Part shown: positions 26,640-35,085 of the stretch, piece by piece | Layout: each line of letters starts with the position of its first letter | Position numbering within the stretch: position 1 is the first letter of the stretch | Source of the DNA: Vreelandella stevensii S18214 | Lineage (GTDB): Bacteria > Pseudomonadota > Gammaproteobacteria > Pseudomonadales > Halomonadaceae | DNA: 64,000 nucleotides | Assembly: GCF_000275725.1 (NCBI RefSeq) | Contig: NZ_AJTS01000035.1 | Coordinates: 156,910 to 220,909, forward strand | Reading direction: 5' to 3' | Position numbers and translations under genes: made by a program | The notes under the pieces: model-generated | The model's database searches: none | What the model saw: only the letters and a program-made list of their open reading frames with translations | Told to the model about the DNA's origin: nothing

Positions 26640-27524
26640 TCAGCGCGCCAACGTCGCCCCCCGGGCCGCAGGGCTGTGGGCCACCATGCTGACCACGCTG
26701 CCGACCATGATCAGGCAAGGCGATGGCAGCGGCTGGTCCCTCAATTGATCTGGCATGCTCGCCAGGGTGCCGGTCAGCGATTGCTGGTCGGGCTGGCTGG
26801 CATTGGCAACCAGCATGATGGGCCAGGTGTCTGGCAGTCCTGCCTGGCGCAAGCCATGGCAAATGGCCTCCACTTTGGATAACCCCATATAGAACACCAG
26901 CGTCTCATCCTGTCGGGCCAACGCTGCCCAGTCCGGGGTGCCGCCTTCTCGGCACAGCCGCGCGGTAATGAAGCGCAGTTGCTGGGCATGGCTGCGGTCG
27001 GTCAAAGGAATCCCCATCCCCGCCGCGGCTGCCGACGCGGCGGTAATACCCGGTACGATGTGTGCCGGTAACGCGGCTTGCGCCAGCGCTGCCAGCTCTT
27101 CGCCCATGCGCCCGAACACGCCCGGGTCACCGCCTTTCAGGCGCACCACCGACTTGCCCGCTTGGGCCAGTGACACCAGCAAATGACCGATGTCGGCCTG
27201 TGGCACGCTGTGGTGGCCTCGGGCTTTCCCGACGTAGTAGCGCTCGGTGCCGGGGGGAATCAGCGCCAGTACGTCATCTCCGACCAGGCGGTCGTAGACC
27301 ACGGCATCGGCCTGCATCAATAACCGTGCCGCCTTCAGCGTCAACAGCTCGACGTCCCCGCTGCCAGCGCCCACCAGGTAGACCGTACCTGCCCGGCACT
27401 CGCCGCTGAGCGGCAAGCGAACGTTCGTCGTCGCGTCGTCTTGCAGCGGCGCCAAGGCCCGCAGGCCAAAACGCATGAGGGCCTCAGGCCATTTCTGGAT
27501 TAACTGCTTGGCGAGTGTGCGCAT
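26640..27524 (-). CDS. cobA: Uroporphyrinogen-III C-methyltransferase
   Basis: 294 residues. It makes precorrin-2 from uroporphyrinogen III with two SAM, the first step to siroheme. Family motifs: VYLVGAGSGDVELLTLKA near 48, ADAVVYDRLV near 72, VRLKGGDPGVFGRMGEE near 127, VPGITAASAAAAGMGIPLT near 157 and FYMGL near 211. The start at 27524 has aggag and overlaps nasA by 41 bases; a second in-frame ATG at 27476, 8 bp after the nasA stop with gagg, is also possible. Coupling to nasA fits siroheme supply for NirB. No dehydrogenase/ferrochelatase domain is present, so those steps are encoded elsewhere. Confidence 0.93.
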   Translation of the reverse strand: MRTLAKQLIQKWPEALMRFGLRALAPLQDDATTNVRLPLSGECRAGTVYLVGAGSGDVELLTLKAARLLMQADAVVYDRLVGDDVLALIPPGTERYYVGKARGHHSVPQADIGHLLVSLAQAGKSVVRLKGGDPGVFGRMGEELAALAQAALPAHIVPGITAASAAAAGMGIPLTDRSHAQQLRFITARLCREGGTPDWAALARQDETLVFYMGLSKVEAICHGLRQAGLPDTWPIMLVANASQPDQQSLTGTLASMPDQLRDQPLPSPCLIMVGSVVSMVAHSPAARGATLAR

Positions 27525-30198
27525 TCGGCCGCTCCTGTTCGAGTAACGCGTTTAATTCAGGGATACAACTCCCGCACTGGGTGCCACAAGCCAGCCGTGC
27601 GCCCAGCGCCTCGAGGCTGGTATCCCCTTGATGAATAGCCTTGATGATGCTGGCCTGCCCCACCTGATGGCAGCTGCACACCACTGGGCCAGCATCCGCT
27701 GCGCCATCGTCACAACCGGCCAGCAGGCGTCGCCGCTGAGCGTTGGAGAGGGCCGCATCGGTGAACCGTTCAGCCAACCAGGCAAGCCCTGGCAGCTCGT
27801 CAGGCGGCCCGACCATCAGCCACCAGCGCAGTTGCCCGTCGATCACGCTGGCCGCTCGCAAGCGCCCGGTGGCGGCGTCTTCACACCATAGCGAGGCCGG
27901 GGTTCCACACCAGTTGGCGAGCGTGGCCAGCCAATCCTCCCTCGGCTGGCAGCCCGCCAGTTGCCAGCGCGTACAGCCTGGCAAGGGAATACGCGCCCAA
28001 TAATCGCTGTCGCACCACGCGGGCGACTCGTCTGCCTGGGCCACCAGCAAGGTGGCCTGCCAGGCGATGGGTAACCGACGCAGGGCCACAGCGCCCTGCT
28101 TGGATTCTGGCTGGCCCGAGACCGGGTCGGTGATGCCTTGCAGCAAGGCGCCACTGCGCCCCAAGCCCGTAAAGCAATCGGTCCAGTGCATGGGCACGAA
28201 CACCTCCCCCCGCCGCTGCCCGTGGGCAAGGCGCACACGCCCCCGGTACTCCCCCGTGGCCGCGCTCAACTGAGCCAGCGACTGCGCTTCGAGCCCATGC
28301 TCGGCAGCGTCCTCGGGATGCAGCTCGATGAAGGGTTCGGCGCGATGGTTCATCAAGCGAGGCGCACGGGCCGTGCGGGTCATGGTGTGCCACTGGTCGC
28401 GCACACGGCCAGTGTTGAGGCGCAGCGGGTAGCGCTCGCAAAGCGCCTGCTGGGGCAAACGTGGATCGATCGGCAGCAGCCGTGCACGACCGTTGGGCGT
28501 GGCAAACTGGCCATCCACGAACAGCCGCGGGGTGCCGCGGGGCGCTTGCCGAGTGACCGGCCACTGAATGGGGGCCAGCGCATCATACGCCGCAAGGCCC
28601 AGGCCGCTCAGGCCTGAGATGTCGAACAGCCGCGCAGAGGCACCGCTATTTTCATAGCCGGAAAGCCGCGCATGCTCATCGAAGATTTCCCAGGGATGGG
28701 CATAATCGAACGCTTCTGCGAACCCCAACCGCTTGGCTACCTCGCAGATGATCCACCAGTCGTGTTGAGCCTCGCCCGGCGGAGGCAGCATTCCCCGCTG
28801 GCGGGAAATGCGCCGCTCGGAGTTGGTGACCGTGCCATCCTTTTCCGACCAACCCGACGCGGGCAGCACGATATCGGCAAAGGGCAGCAGGTCGGTATGG
28901 GCCACACACTCCGAAACGATGACCAGCGGGCACTTGGCCAGGGCGCGACGCACCTGTTCACCGTTCGGCAGACTCACTGCCGGGTTGGTAGCCATGACCC
29001 ACAGCGCCGTGACTTCGCCACGCTCGATGGCCTCGAACAGCTCCACCGCCTTGTGGCCCGGCCCGTCAGGCAACGAGGCTGACAGGTGCTCCGTGGACCA
29101 GAAGCGGCTGACACGCTGGCGTGCCCCGGGCGTGTGATAATCCATGTGCGCCGCCAGCTGGTTCGCCAACCCGCCCACTTCGCGCCCGCCCATGGCATTG
29201 GGCTGGCCCGTGATCGAAAAGGGCCCGGCCCCCGGCAGGCCAATCTTGCCGCCCGCCAGGTGGCAATTGATGATCGCATTGCACTTGTCGGTACCACTGG
29301 AGGATTGATTGACGCCCTGAGAGTAGAGAGTGACCACATGCAGCTGGCTGGCAAACCAGTAGTAGAAGGTCTCCAGCCGCTCTTCATCGACGTCGCAGGC
29401 CTTCGCGACCGCTTGCAGGCTACCGGCGCTCTGCTGGGCAGCGGCCAGCGCCTGCTCGATCCCTTCGGTGTGCCGCTGCAAATAGATGTCGTCCAGCTTC
29501 TGCTGGGCCGCCATCCAGGCCAGCAGCCCGTTGAACAGAAAGGCGTCGCTGCCTGGCGCGATGCCCAGGTACAGATCGGCGATATCACAGGTGTCCGTGA
29601 CTCGCGGGTCCACCACCACCACGCGCATCAGTGGATTACGCTCCTTGGCGACTTTCAGACGCTGATACAGCACAGGATGATTCCAGGCCAGATTGGAGCC
29701 CACCAGCACCACCAGCTCGGCCTCTTCCAGGTCTTCATACTGGCAGGGCACGGCATCCGCCCCGAAGGCACGCTTGTAGCCCGCCACGGCCGACGCCATG
29801 CATAGCCGTGAGTTGGTATCCAGATGCGGGGTGCCGAGGAAGCCTTTGAACAGCTTGTTGGCGACATAGTAGTCTTCGGTCAGCAGCTGTCCTGACAGGT
29901 AGGCCGCCACGCAGGCATTGCCATGGGCACTTCGCTGGGCCTGCAGCCGCTCGGCCGTGGCGGTCAATGCCTGCTCCCAACTCACCTCACGGCCATCGAC
30001 CCGAGGGCGCAGCAGTCGCCCATGGTGGCCCAGGGTTTCATGCAGCGCCGTGCCCTTGACGCATAACCGGCCATGGTTGGCAGGGTGCCCGCGATCCCCT
30101 TCTACCGCTGCAACGCAGCCGTTTTCCAGAGTAGCCGTCACTCCGCAGCCCACGCCACAGTAGGGGCAGGTGGTGTTGACCTGAGCGGTCGTTGGCAT
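27484..30198 (-). CDS. nasA: Assimilatory nitrate reductase catalytic subunit
   Basis: 904 residues from ATG 30198 with ggagga before it. The N-terminus holds the 4Fe-4S ligands (TCPYCGVGCGV and, later, RLCVKG). The Mo-bis-MGD domains follow, with the likely Mo-ligand Cys in NSRLCMASAVAGYKRAFG (about 142). A C-terminal [2Fe-2S] BFD-like domain (VVCSCHQVG ... CGTQCGSCIPEL) occupies the last 65 residues, as in Klebsiella-type NasA. It is cytoplasmic, without a Tat signal. It reduces nitrate to nitrite, probably taking electrons from the flavoprotein encoded divergently. Expression appears controlled by the leader attenuator just upstream. Confidence 0.95.
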   Translation of the reverse strand: MPTTAQVNTTCPYCGVGCGVTATLENGCVAAVEGDRGHPANHGRLCVKGTALHETLGHHGRLLRPRVDGREVSWEQALTATAERLQAQRSAHGNACVAAYLSGQLLTEDYYVANKLFKGFLGTPHLDTNSRLCMASAVAGYKRAFGADAVPCQYEDLEEAELVVLVGSNLAWNHPVLYQRLKVAKERNPLMRVVVVDPRVTDTCDIADLYLGIAPGSDAFLFNGLLAWMAAQQKLDDIYLQRHTEGIEQALAAAQQSAGSLQAVAKACDVDEERLETFYYWFASQLHVVTLYSQGVNQSSSGTDKCNAIINCHLAGGKIGLPGAGPFSITGQPNAMGGREVGGLANQLAAHMDYHTPGARQRVSRFWSTEHLSASLPDGPGHKAVELFEAIERGEVTALWVMATNPAVSLPNGEQVRRALAKCPLVIVSECVAHTDLLPFADIVLPASGWSEKDGTVTNSERRISRQRGMLPPPGEAQHDWWIICEVAKRLGFAEAFDYAHPWEIFDEHARLSGYENSGASARLFDISGLSGLGLAAYDALAPIQWPVTRQAPRGTPRLFVDGQFATPNGRARLLPIDPRLPQQALCERYPLRLNTGRVRDQWHTMTRTARAPRLMNHRAEPFIELHPEDAAEHGLEAQSLAQLSAATGEYRGRVRLAHGQRRGEVFVPMHWTDCFTGLGRSGALLQGITDPVSGQPESKQGAVALRRLPIAWQATLLVAQADESPAWCDSDYWARIPLPGCTRWQLAGCQPREDWLATLANWCGTPASLWCEDAATGRLRAASVIDGQLRWWLMVGPPDELPGLAWLAERFTDAALSNAQRRRLLAGCDDGAADAGPVVCSCHQVGQASIIKAIHQGDTSLEALGARLACGTQCGSCIPELNALLEQERPNAHTRQAVNPEMA

Positions 30199-30216
30199 GG
30201 CATTTCCTCCCGCGCT

Positions 30217-30268
30217 AAAAAGCAAAAAGCGCCCAAGCCAGCCTCTCTCAAGAGGCTTGCCTGGACGC
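30217..30268 (-). terminator. Leader attenuator terminator of nasA
   Basis: Minus-strand 18-bp stem (GCGTCCAGG... pairing with ...TTGGGCGC; one A-G mismatch, two wobbles) around a TGAG loop, followed by TTTTTGCTTTTT. It ends about 10 bases before the nasA Shine-Dalgarno, so it must be passed for nasA to be expressed. Confidence 0.88.
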
Positions 30269-30279
30269 CGTTGTCACAG
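30254..30279 (-). promoter_or_regulatory. ANTAR-type antiterminator hairpin, nasA leader
   Basis: Minus strand: CCTG-(T)-GAC pairs with GTCCAGG around a hexaloop AACGGC, with A at position 1 and G at position 4 as in ANTAR-protein RNA targets. It uses the 5' arm of the terminator (GTCCAGG), so the two structures exclude each other. Only this one of the usual two hairpins was found on this side. NasR/NasT-type control is inferred. Confidence 0.6.
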
Positions 30280-30404
30280 GGGCACGTCACGTGCCGTACT
30301 CATCAGTGGTTTGCTGCGTTTAGCGTTATTCGACGCGATTAGTCATTGTGCTGATTATGGGCAAATGTGCTGCAATGAGCCGTTGTTGGTTGTTACCTGG
30401 AGTA

Positions 30405-30420
30405 CTGCAAGTATTGGCCC
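30405..30420 (-). promoter_or_regulatory. Sigma-54-like promoter for nasA
   Basis: Minus strand agggccaatacttgca: GG and GC are separated by exactly 10 bases and TTGCA is perfect, but the -24 half (AGGGCC against TGGCAC) is imperfect. It would start transcription near 30393, giving a leader of about 195 nt. Confidence 0.45.
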
Positions 30421-30539
30421 TATATTCCAAAAAACTCATAAATATCAGCAAAAACATAAACCTAAAGAAACCGCCTCTCACATCCTGCGCCTCCACAACA
30501 CGCCAGCGAGCCTTTCGCTGGTGCAGAATCACTCCACAA

Positions 30540-30556
30540 GGCACCAAACCAGTGCA
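30540..30556. promoter_or_regulatory. NtrC-like palindrome in the nas/nir control region
   Basis: ggcaccaaaccagtgca matches 11 of the 14 fixed positions of the NtrC consensus TGCACCA-N3-TGGTGCA. A further half site, TGGTGCA, lies at 30519-30525. It is about 95-105 bp from one sigma-54-like promoter and 120-135 bp from the other, typical enhancer distances. Confidence 0.6.
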
Positions 30557-30643
30557 GCCATGGCCCATATCACGGCTAATGGGGCCGCTATTGATGACGT
30601 CAAGCAGTTGATTTTAAAAAACTATACTTCTCCAGCCATCGGC

Positions 30644-30659
30644 TGGCCGATTTTTTGCT
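30644..30659 (+). promoter_or_regulatory. Sigma-54-like promoter for the nir operon
   Basis: tggccgattttttgct: TGGC at -24, TTGCT at -12, with exactly 10 bases between GG and GC. The start would be near 30670, giving a leader of about 130 nt containing the hairpins described below. The T-run could alternatively be read as a terminator after the CCAGCC/GGCTGG hairpin at 30632-30646. Confidence 0.62.
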
Positions 30660-30685
30660 GCTGCTAGCCATACGAGTTTACATCG

Positions 30686-30744
30686 CGCAGCCAATGGCGG
30701 TTGCGGCATGTAACTGAATCTGCCCATGGGCAACGACGCCCCTG
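30686..30744 (+). promoter_or_regulatory. ANTAR-type tandem hairpins, nir leader
   Basis: Hairpin 1 (30686-30705): CGCAGCC/GGTTGCG, hexaloop AATGGC. Hairpin 2 (30725-30744): CATGGGC/GCCCCTG with one mismatch, hexaloop AACGAC. Both loops have A1 and G4, the ANTAR RNA hallmark. Hairpin 2 shares GCCCCTG with the 5' arm of the terminator at 30736, so it would act as antiterminator when bound by a NasR/NasT-like protein. The protein gene is not in this window. Confidence 0.68.
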
Positions 30745-30784
30745 ATACCCTTCCTCGTGAAGGTCGTGTCAGGGGCGTTTTTTA
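30736..30784 (+). terminator. Leader attenuator terminator of the nir operon
   Basis: A perfect 10-bp stem (ACGCCCCTGA and TCAGGGGCGT) with an inner CCTTC/GAAGG hairpin, followed by TTTTTT. It ends a few bases before the aggag RBS of the first gene, so readthrough is required for expression. Confidence 0.9.
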
Positions 30785-30799
30785 TTCACAGGAGCCACC

Positions 30800-32095
30800 A
30801 TGGAAACGGTCTCTCGATGCACACCCAACGCGCATCTGGTGGTCATTGGCAACGGCATGGCCAGCCATCGACTGGTCGAAACGCTGCTGCGTCACCCGTC
30901 GCGCCCAACACGCATCACCGTGATCGGCGAGGAGCCGGTGCCTGCCTACAACCGCATCCTGCTGTCACCTCGGTTAGCCGGTGAACTGGAGCAGCAGGCC
31001 CTGACCCTGCAAGACCCAGAGGCCCTTGCCCGGCAAGGCGTGACCCTGCGCCTTGGCCAGCGCGTTGCGCAGATCGACCGTCAACGTCAGCGGGTCATCA
31101 CTCACTCGGGGGATGCACTCTCTTATGACCGCCTGGTGATAGCCACCGGCTCCCGCTCGGCCATGCCCGACCTGCCGGGGGTCGCCCTGCGCGGCGTGCA
31201 TGGTTTTCGCACCCTCGAGGACGTGGCCACCCTGGAAGCCATTGCCCAGCGCGGTGGCCACGTGGTGGTGGTGGGCGGCGGCCTGCTGGGCCTGGAAGCC
31301 GCCGACGGCCTGCGCAAGCGCGGCGGCCCGGCACTGCGTGTCAGCCTGCTGCAGCGCAGTGAACGGCTGATGAACCGCCAACTGGATACCACCGCCGCCA
31401 AATTGCTGGAAACCACCTTGCGGGAACGGGGTATGACCTTTCATACCGGCGTGACGCTAACCGGCCTGCAAGATGACGGCCAGGGCCAGGTCTGTGCCGT
31501 AACGCTGGCCGACGGGCGCCAGCTGCCCGCCGATCACGTCATCATGGCAGCGGGGGTTTGCCCCAACAGCGCCCTTGGCCAGCAGGCGGGGCTGGCCTGC
31601 GAGCGGGCCATCCTCGTCGATGGCCATTTGACCACTTCCGACCCGCACATCTTTGCGCTGGGCGAGTGCTGCCAGTTCGAACAACATACGTACGGCCTGG
31701 TGGAACCGATCTGGCGGCAGGTCGAGGTTCTGGCCGCCGTACTGTGCGGCGAAACGCCAGCCCATTATGCAGAAGCCCCCACGGCCACCAAGCTGAAGGT
31801 CAGCGGCGTGCAGCTCTACGCGTTCGGGCCCACAGAGGCGGAACCACACCACGACACGCTGCACTACCTGGATCCTGAAAACGGCGACTACTGCCGCCTG
31901 CTGATGCATCAGGGACGCCTGGAGGGCGCCATTCTATACGGTGATACCCGGCACGGGCCCTGGTACTTCGAACAGGCGCTGGCCGCCACCGATCTCACTG
32001 CGTGCCGCCATCTGCTGCTGTTTGGCGCAGCCGATGCCCAGGCCGTGCTGGCATCCCACGCATCTTCCCCATTCTCACACCGCGAGGCGGCTTAG
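30800..32095 (+). CDS. NAD(P)H-dependent flavoprotein, probable nitrate reductase electron-transfer subunit
   Basis: 431 residues. It resembles the N-terminal half of NirB and NasC-type reductases: FAD-binding VVIGNGMASHRLVE near 14, YDRLVIATGSRS near 110, NAD-binding VVVVGGGLLGLEAADGLRKRG near 153, and IFALGECCQFE near 290. It would pass electrons from NADH to NasA, completing the assimilatory nitrate reductase. It has no [2Fe-2S] or siroheme domain. The aggag RBS follows the attenuator directly, and the stop is 2 bp before nirB, so it is the first gene of the nir operon. The exact partner is inferred from context. Confidence 0.85.
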   Translation: METVSRCTPNAHLVVIGNGMASHRLVETLLRHPSRPTRITVIGEEPVPAYNRILLSPRLAGELEQQALTLQDPEALARQGVTLRLGQRVAQIDRQRQRVITHSGDALSYDRLVIATGSRSAMPDLPGVALRGVHGFRTLEDVATLEAIAQRGGHVVVVGGGLLGLEAADGLRKRGGPALRVSLLQRSERLMNRQLDTTAAKLLETTLRERGMTFHTGVTLTGLQDDGQGQVCAVTLADGRQLPADHVIMAAGVCPNSALGQQAGLACERAILVDGHLTTSDPHIFALGECCQFEQHTYGLVEPIWRQVEVLAAVLCGETPAHYAEAPTATKLKVSGVQLYAFGPTEAEPHHDTLHYLDPENGDYCRLLMHQGRLEGAILYGDTRHGPWYFEQALAATDLTACRHLLLFGAADAQAVLASHASSPFSHREAA

Positions 32096-32097
32096 CC

Positions 32098-34614
32098 ATG
32101 TCTACTCAACATCCCCCACAGAAACTGATCATCGTCGGTAATGGCATGGTCGGTCACCATGTCGTCGAGCAGCTCGTCGACAGCGGTGCGCTGGCCACTT
32201 TCGAGGTGACGATTTTTGGCGAAGAGCGCCACCGTGCCTACGACCGGGTTCACCTTTCCGAGTACTTCAGCGGCCGCGATGCGCAGTCCCTGGCCCTGTG
32301 TGACGCCGATTATTACGCCACTCACGGCATTACCTTGCGCAGTGGCGAAGCCGTCAACGCCATTGACCGCGAGCAACAAACGGTGCGCACCGCCCAGGGC
32401 GCCTACCCTTATGACCAGCTGATCCTGGCCACCGGCTCATTTCCCTTCGTCCCCCCCATTCCCGGCAACGATCAGCCCGGCTGCCTGGTCTACCGTACCC
32501 TGGATGATCTGGACGCCATTCGCGCCGCCGCCCAGGATGCCACCAATGGCGTGGTGGTGGGCGGTGGCCTGCTGGGCCTGGAGGCCGCCAACGCGCTGCG
32601 CGGCCTGAATCTGGACACCGCCGTGGTGGAGTTTGCGCCCCGCCTGATGCCCATGCAGGTCGATAGCGAAGGCGGCGAGCTACTGCGTGAAAAAATCGAG
32701 GCACTGGGGGTTCAGGTACTCACCGAACGGGCCACGCAGCGCATCGAGCCCGGCGACACCAGCCGCCTGCGCATGGTGTTTCAGGATGACAAGGTGCTGG
32801 AAACCGACCTCATCGTCTTCTCGGCCGGTATTCGCCCCCAGGATACGCTGGCCCGTGAGTGCGGCCTGCGTATCGGGGAGCGCGGCGGCGTGGTGATCGA
32901 TGACCAGTGCCGCACCAGCGACCCCAACATTCTCGCCGTTGGTGAGGTGGCGCTGTGGAACCAGAGTATTTTTGGCCTCGTGGCGCCGGGCTACCAAATG
33001 GCCAAAACGGCGGTCTCGACGCTGACAGGCGGGGACGCCTGCTTTGGTGGTGCCGACATGAGCACCAAGCTCAAGCTGTTGGGTGTGGATGTCGGCTCTA
33101 TCGGCGATGCCCACGGCACCCAGAATCCGGGAGCCCGCATGTTCCGCTATCTGGACCCCCTCACCCAGGTCTACCGCAAGCTGGTGGTCAGCAGCGATGG
33201 CAAGAAGCTGCTGGGGGCGATGCTGGTAGGCGATAACAGCGTGTACGACACCCTGCTGCAGTATTACGCCAACGGCATCCCGCTGCCCAAAGAGCCCGCT
33301 GCGCTGATTCTTCCTCAGCAAAGCGGCGCTGCCTCGGTACTTGGCCCGGATGCGCTGCCGGAAACGGCGATGATCTGCTCTTGCCATAACGTCACCAAAG
33401 GCCGTATTTGCAGCGCCATCGACGAGGGTGCCAGCGACCTGGCCAGCGTGAAAGGGGCCACCAAGGCCAGCACGGGCTGTGGCGGCTGCACTTCCCTGCT
33501 GAAAAGTGTCGTGGACCACGAGCTGACCGCCCGCGGTGTCGAGGTAGACACCTCGATCTGCGAACACTTCGCCCACACGCGCCAGGAGCTTTACGACCTC
33601 GTGCGCGTGGAAGGCATCAAGACGTTCAGCGAGCTGATGGCAAGGCACGGTAACGCCGATACCCACGGGTTGGGCTGCGACATATGCAAACCCGCCGTGG
33701 CGTCGATCCTCGCATCCTGCTTCAACGAACCGATCACCGATGCCGCCCACGTGCCGCTGCAGGACACCAACGACACCTTCATGGCCAATATGCAGAAAAA
33801 CGGCACCTACTCGGTGGTGCCACGCATTGCGGGCGGGGAAATCACGCCTGACAAGCTGGTGGTATTGGGTCAAGTGGCCCAGAAATATCAGCTCTACACC
33901 AAAATCACCGGCGGCCAGCGTATCGACCTGTTCGGCGCCCGGCTGGAGGACCTGCCCGCCATCTGGGGTGAACTGATCGAAGCAGGGTTCGAGACCGGCC
34001 ACGCGTACGGCAAATCCCTGCGCACCGTGAAGTCTTGCGTGGGCAGCACCTGGTGCCGCTACGGCGTTCAGGACAGCGTCGGCATGGCGATTCAGCTGGA
34101 GAACCGCTACAAGGGCCTGCGCGCGCCGCACAAGATCAAGTTCGGCGTCTCCGGCTGCACCCGGGAGTGTGCGGAAGCCCAGAGCAAGGACATCGGTATC
34201 ATCGCCACCGAGAACGGCTGGAACCTCTACGTGTGCGGAAATGGCGGCATGCGCCCACGCCACGCGGAACTCTTCGCCACCGACCTGGATGACGAACAGC
34301 TCTACCGCACCATCGACCGCTTGCTGATGTTCTACGTCCGCACGGCCGACCGCTTGCAGCGCACGTCGGTATGGCGTGAAAACCTGGAGGGCGGGCTGGA
34401 CTACCTGAAAGACGTGATTCTGGAAGACAGCCTCGGCATCGGTGCTGAGCTGGAGCGCCAGATGCAGCACGTGGTGGACAGCTACCAGTGCGAGTGGGCC
34501 AACGCCATCAGCGACCCGGAAAAGCTCAAGCGCTTCCGCAGTTTCGTCAACGACCAGCGCCCCGACCCGTCGATCATCATGACTTCCGAGCGTGGCCAGC
34601 TGCGCCCCGTATAA
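32098..34614 (+). CDS. nirB: NADH-dependent nitrite reductase large subunit
   Basis: 838 residues from ATG 32098. Domains in order: FAD/NAD reductase (1-400; IIVGNGMVGHH, VVVGGGLLGLEAANAL), BFD-like [2Fe-2S] region (about 420-530; MICSCHNVTKGRICS, TGCGGC), then the sulfite/nitrite reductase half with KSCVGSTWCRYG and GVSGCTRECAE supplying the four cysteines of the 4Fe-4S/siroheme centre. It reduces nitrite to ammonium with six electrons in the cytoplasm. The ATG lies 2 bp after the upstream stop, so it is tightly coupled; nirD follows after 27 bp. Confidence 0.97.
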   Translation: MSTQHPPQKLIIVGNGMVGHHVVEQLVDSGALATFEVTIFGEERHRAYDRVHLSEYFSGRDAQSLALCDADYYATHGITLRSGEAVNAIDREQQTVRTAQGAYPYDQLILATGSFPFVPPIPGNDQPGCLVYRTLDDLDAIRAAAQDATNGVVVGGGLLGLEAANALRGLNLDTAVVEFAPRLMPMQVDSEGGELLREKIEALGVQVLTERATQRIEPGDTSRLRMVFQDDKVLETDLIVFSAGIRPQDTLARECGLRIGERGGVVIDDQCRTSDPNILAVGEVALWNQSIFGLVAPGYQMAKTAVSTLTGGDACFGGADMSTKLKLLGVDVGSIGDAHGTQNPGARMFRYLDPLTQVYRKLVVSSDGKKLLGAMLVGDNSVYDTLLQYYANGIPLPKEPAALILPQQSGAASVLGPDALPETAMICSCHNVTKGRICSAIDEGASDLASVKGATKASTGCGGCTSLLKSVVDHELTARGVEVDTSICEHFAHTRQELYDLVRVEGIKTFSELMARHGNADTHGLGCDICKPAVASILASCFNEPITDAAHVPLQDTNDTFMANMQKNGTYSVVPRIAGGEITPDKLVVLGQVAQKYQLYTKITGGQRIDLFGARLEDLPAIWGELIEAGFETGHAYGKSLRTVKSCVGSTWCRYGVQDSVGMAIQLENRYKGLRAPHKIKFGVSGCTRECAEAQSKDIGIIATENGWNLYVCGNGGMRPRHAELFATDLDDEQLYRTIDRLLMFYVRTADRLQRTSVWRENLEGGLDYLKDVILEDSLGIGAELERQMQHVVDSYQCEWANAISDPEKLKRFRSFVNDQRPDPSIIMTSERGQLRPV

Positions 34615-34641
34615 CTTCGCCCATCCGCCACGAGAATCGCC

Positions 34642-35070
34642 ATGACCGCGACTGCACAGCACACAATGTCCAGTACAGACACCATGTCGAATACAGACAC
34701 CAGCACTGATATAAGCACCACTGCCAGCGCGAATACCTGGCAGCCATTGTGCACCAGGGCCGACCTGGTCGCTTTTTCAGGCGTGGCCGCCTGGCTGGAC
34801 ACGCCGGAAGGCCCCGCCCAGGTGGCGCTTTTCTACGTACCCGGCCACGAGCACGAACTCTACGCCCTGGACCACCGCGACCCCTTCTCAGGCGCCTATG
34901 TCATCGCCCGAGGTATCGTCGGCGACCTGCAGGGCAAGCCCGTCGTGGCCTCCCCGCTGTATAAACAGCACTTCCGCCTGGAGGATGGCCTGTGCGTGGA
35001 AGATGACACCATCAGGCTGCGTACCTGGCAGGTACGCTTCCAGGGGGAGGAGGTGTGGATAAAGGGGTAA
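34642..35070 (+). CDS. nirD: Nitrite reductase small subunit
   Basis: 142 residues. Residues from about 32 on form the NirD Rieske-like fold (TWQPLCTRADLVAFSGVAAWL, ALDHRDPFSGAYVIARGIVG, VVASPLYKQHFRLEDGLC). As in other NirD proteins, the Rieske cluster ligands are missing, so it is structural. The first 30 residues are an unusual Thr/Ser-rich extension (repeated T-D-T-like units); a later start is possible but no internal ATG with a good RBS is seen beyond Met9 and Met15. It is the last gene of the nir operon. Confidence 0.92.
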   Translation: MTATAQHTMSSTDTMSNTDTSTDISTTASANTWQPLCTRADLVAFSGVAAWLDTPEGPAQVALFYVPGHEHELYALDHRDPFSGAYVIARGIVGDLQGKPVVASPLYKQHFRLEDGLCVEDDTIRLRTWQVRFQGEEVWIKG

Positions 35071-35085
35071 GGTGAGCCACACGCT

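Noticed and set aside
30632-30657. CCAGCC/GGCTGG hairpin with T-run as a terminator of a plus-strand RNA
   Set aside because: Possible, but the same bases fit a sigma-54 promoter with exact GG-N10-GC spacing for the nir operon, and no gene upstream needs a terminator.
32680-34662. 660-codon minus-strand frame opposite nirB
   Set aside because: Antisense shadow of nirB caused by high GC at third positions; no family match and no RBS.
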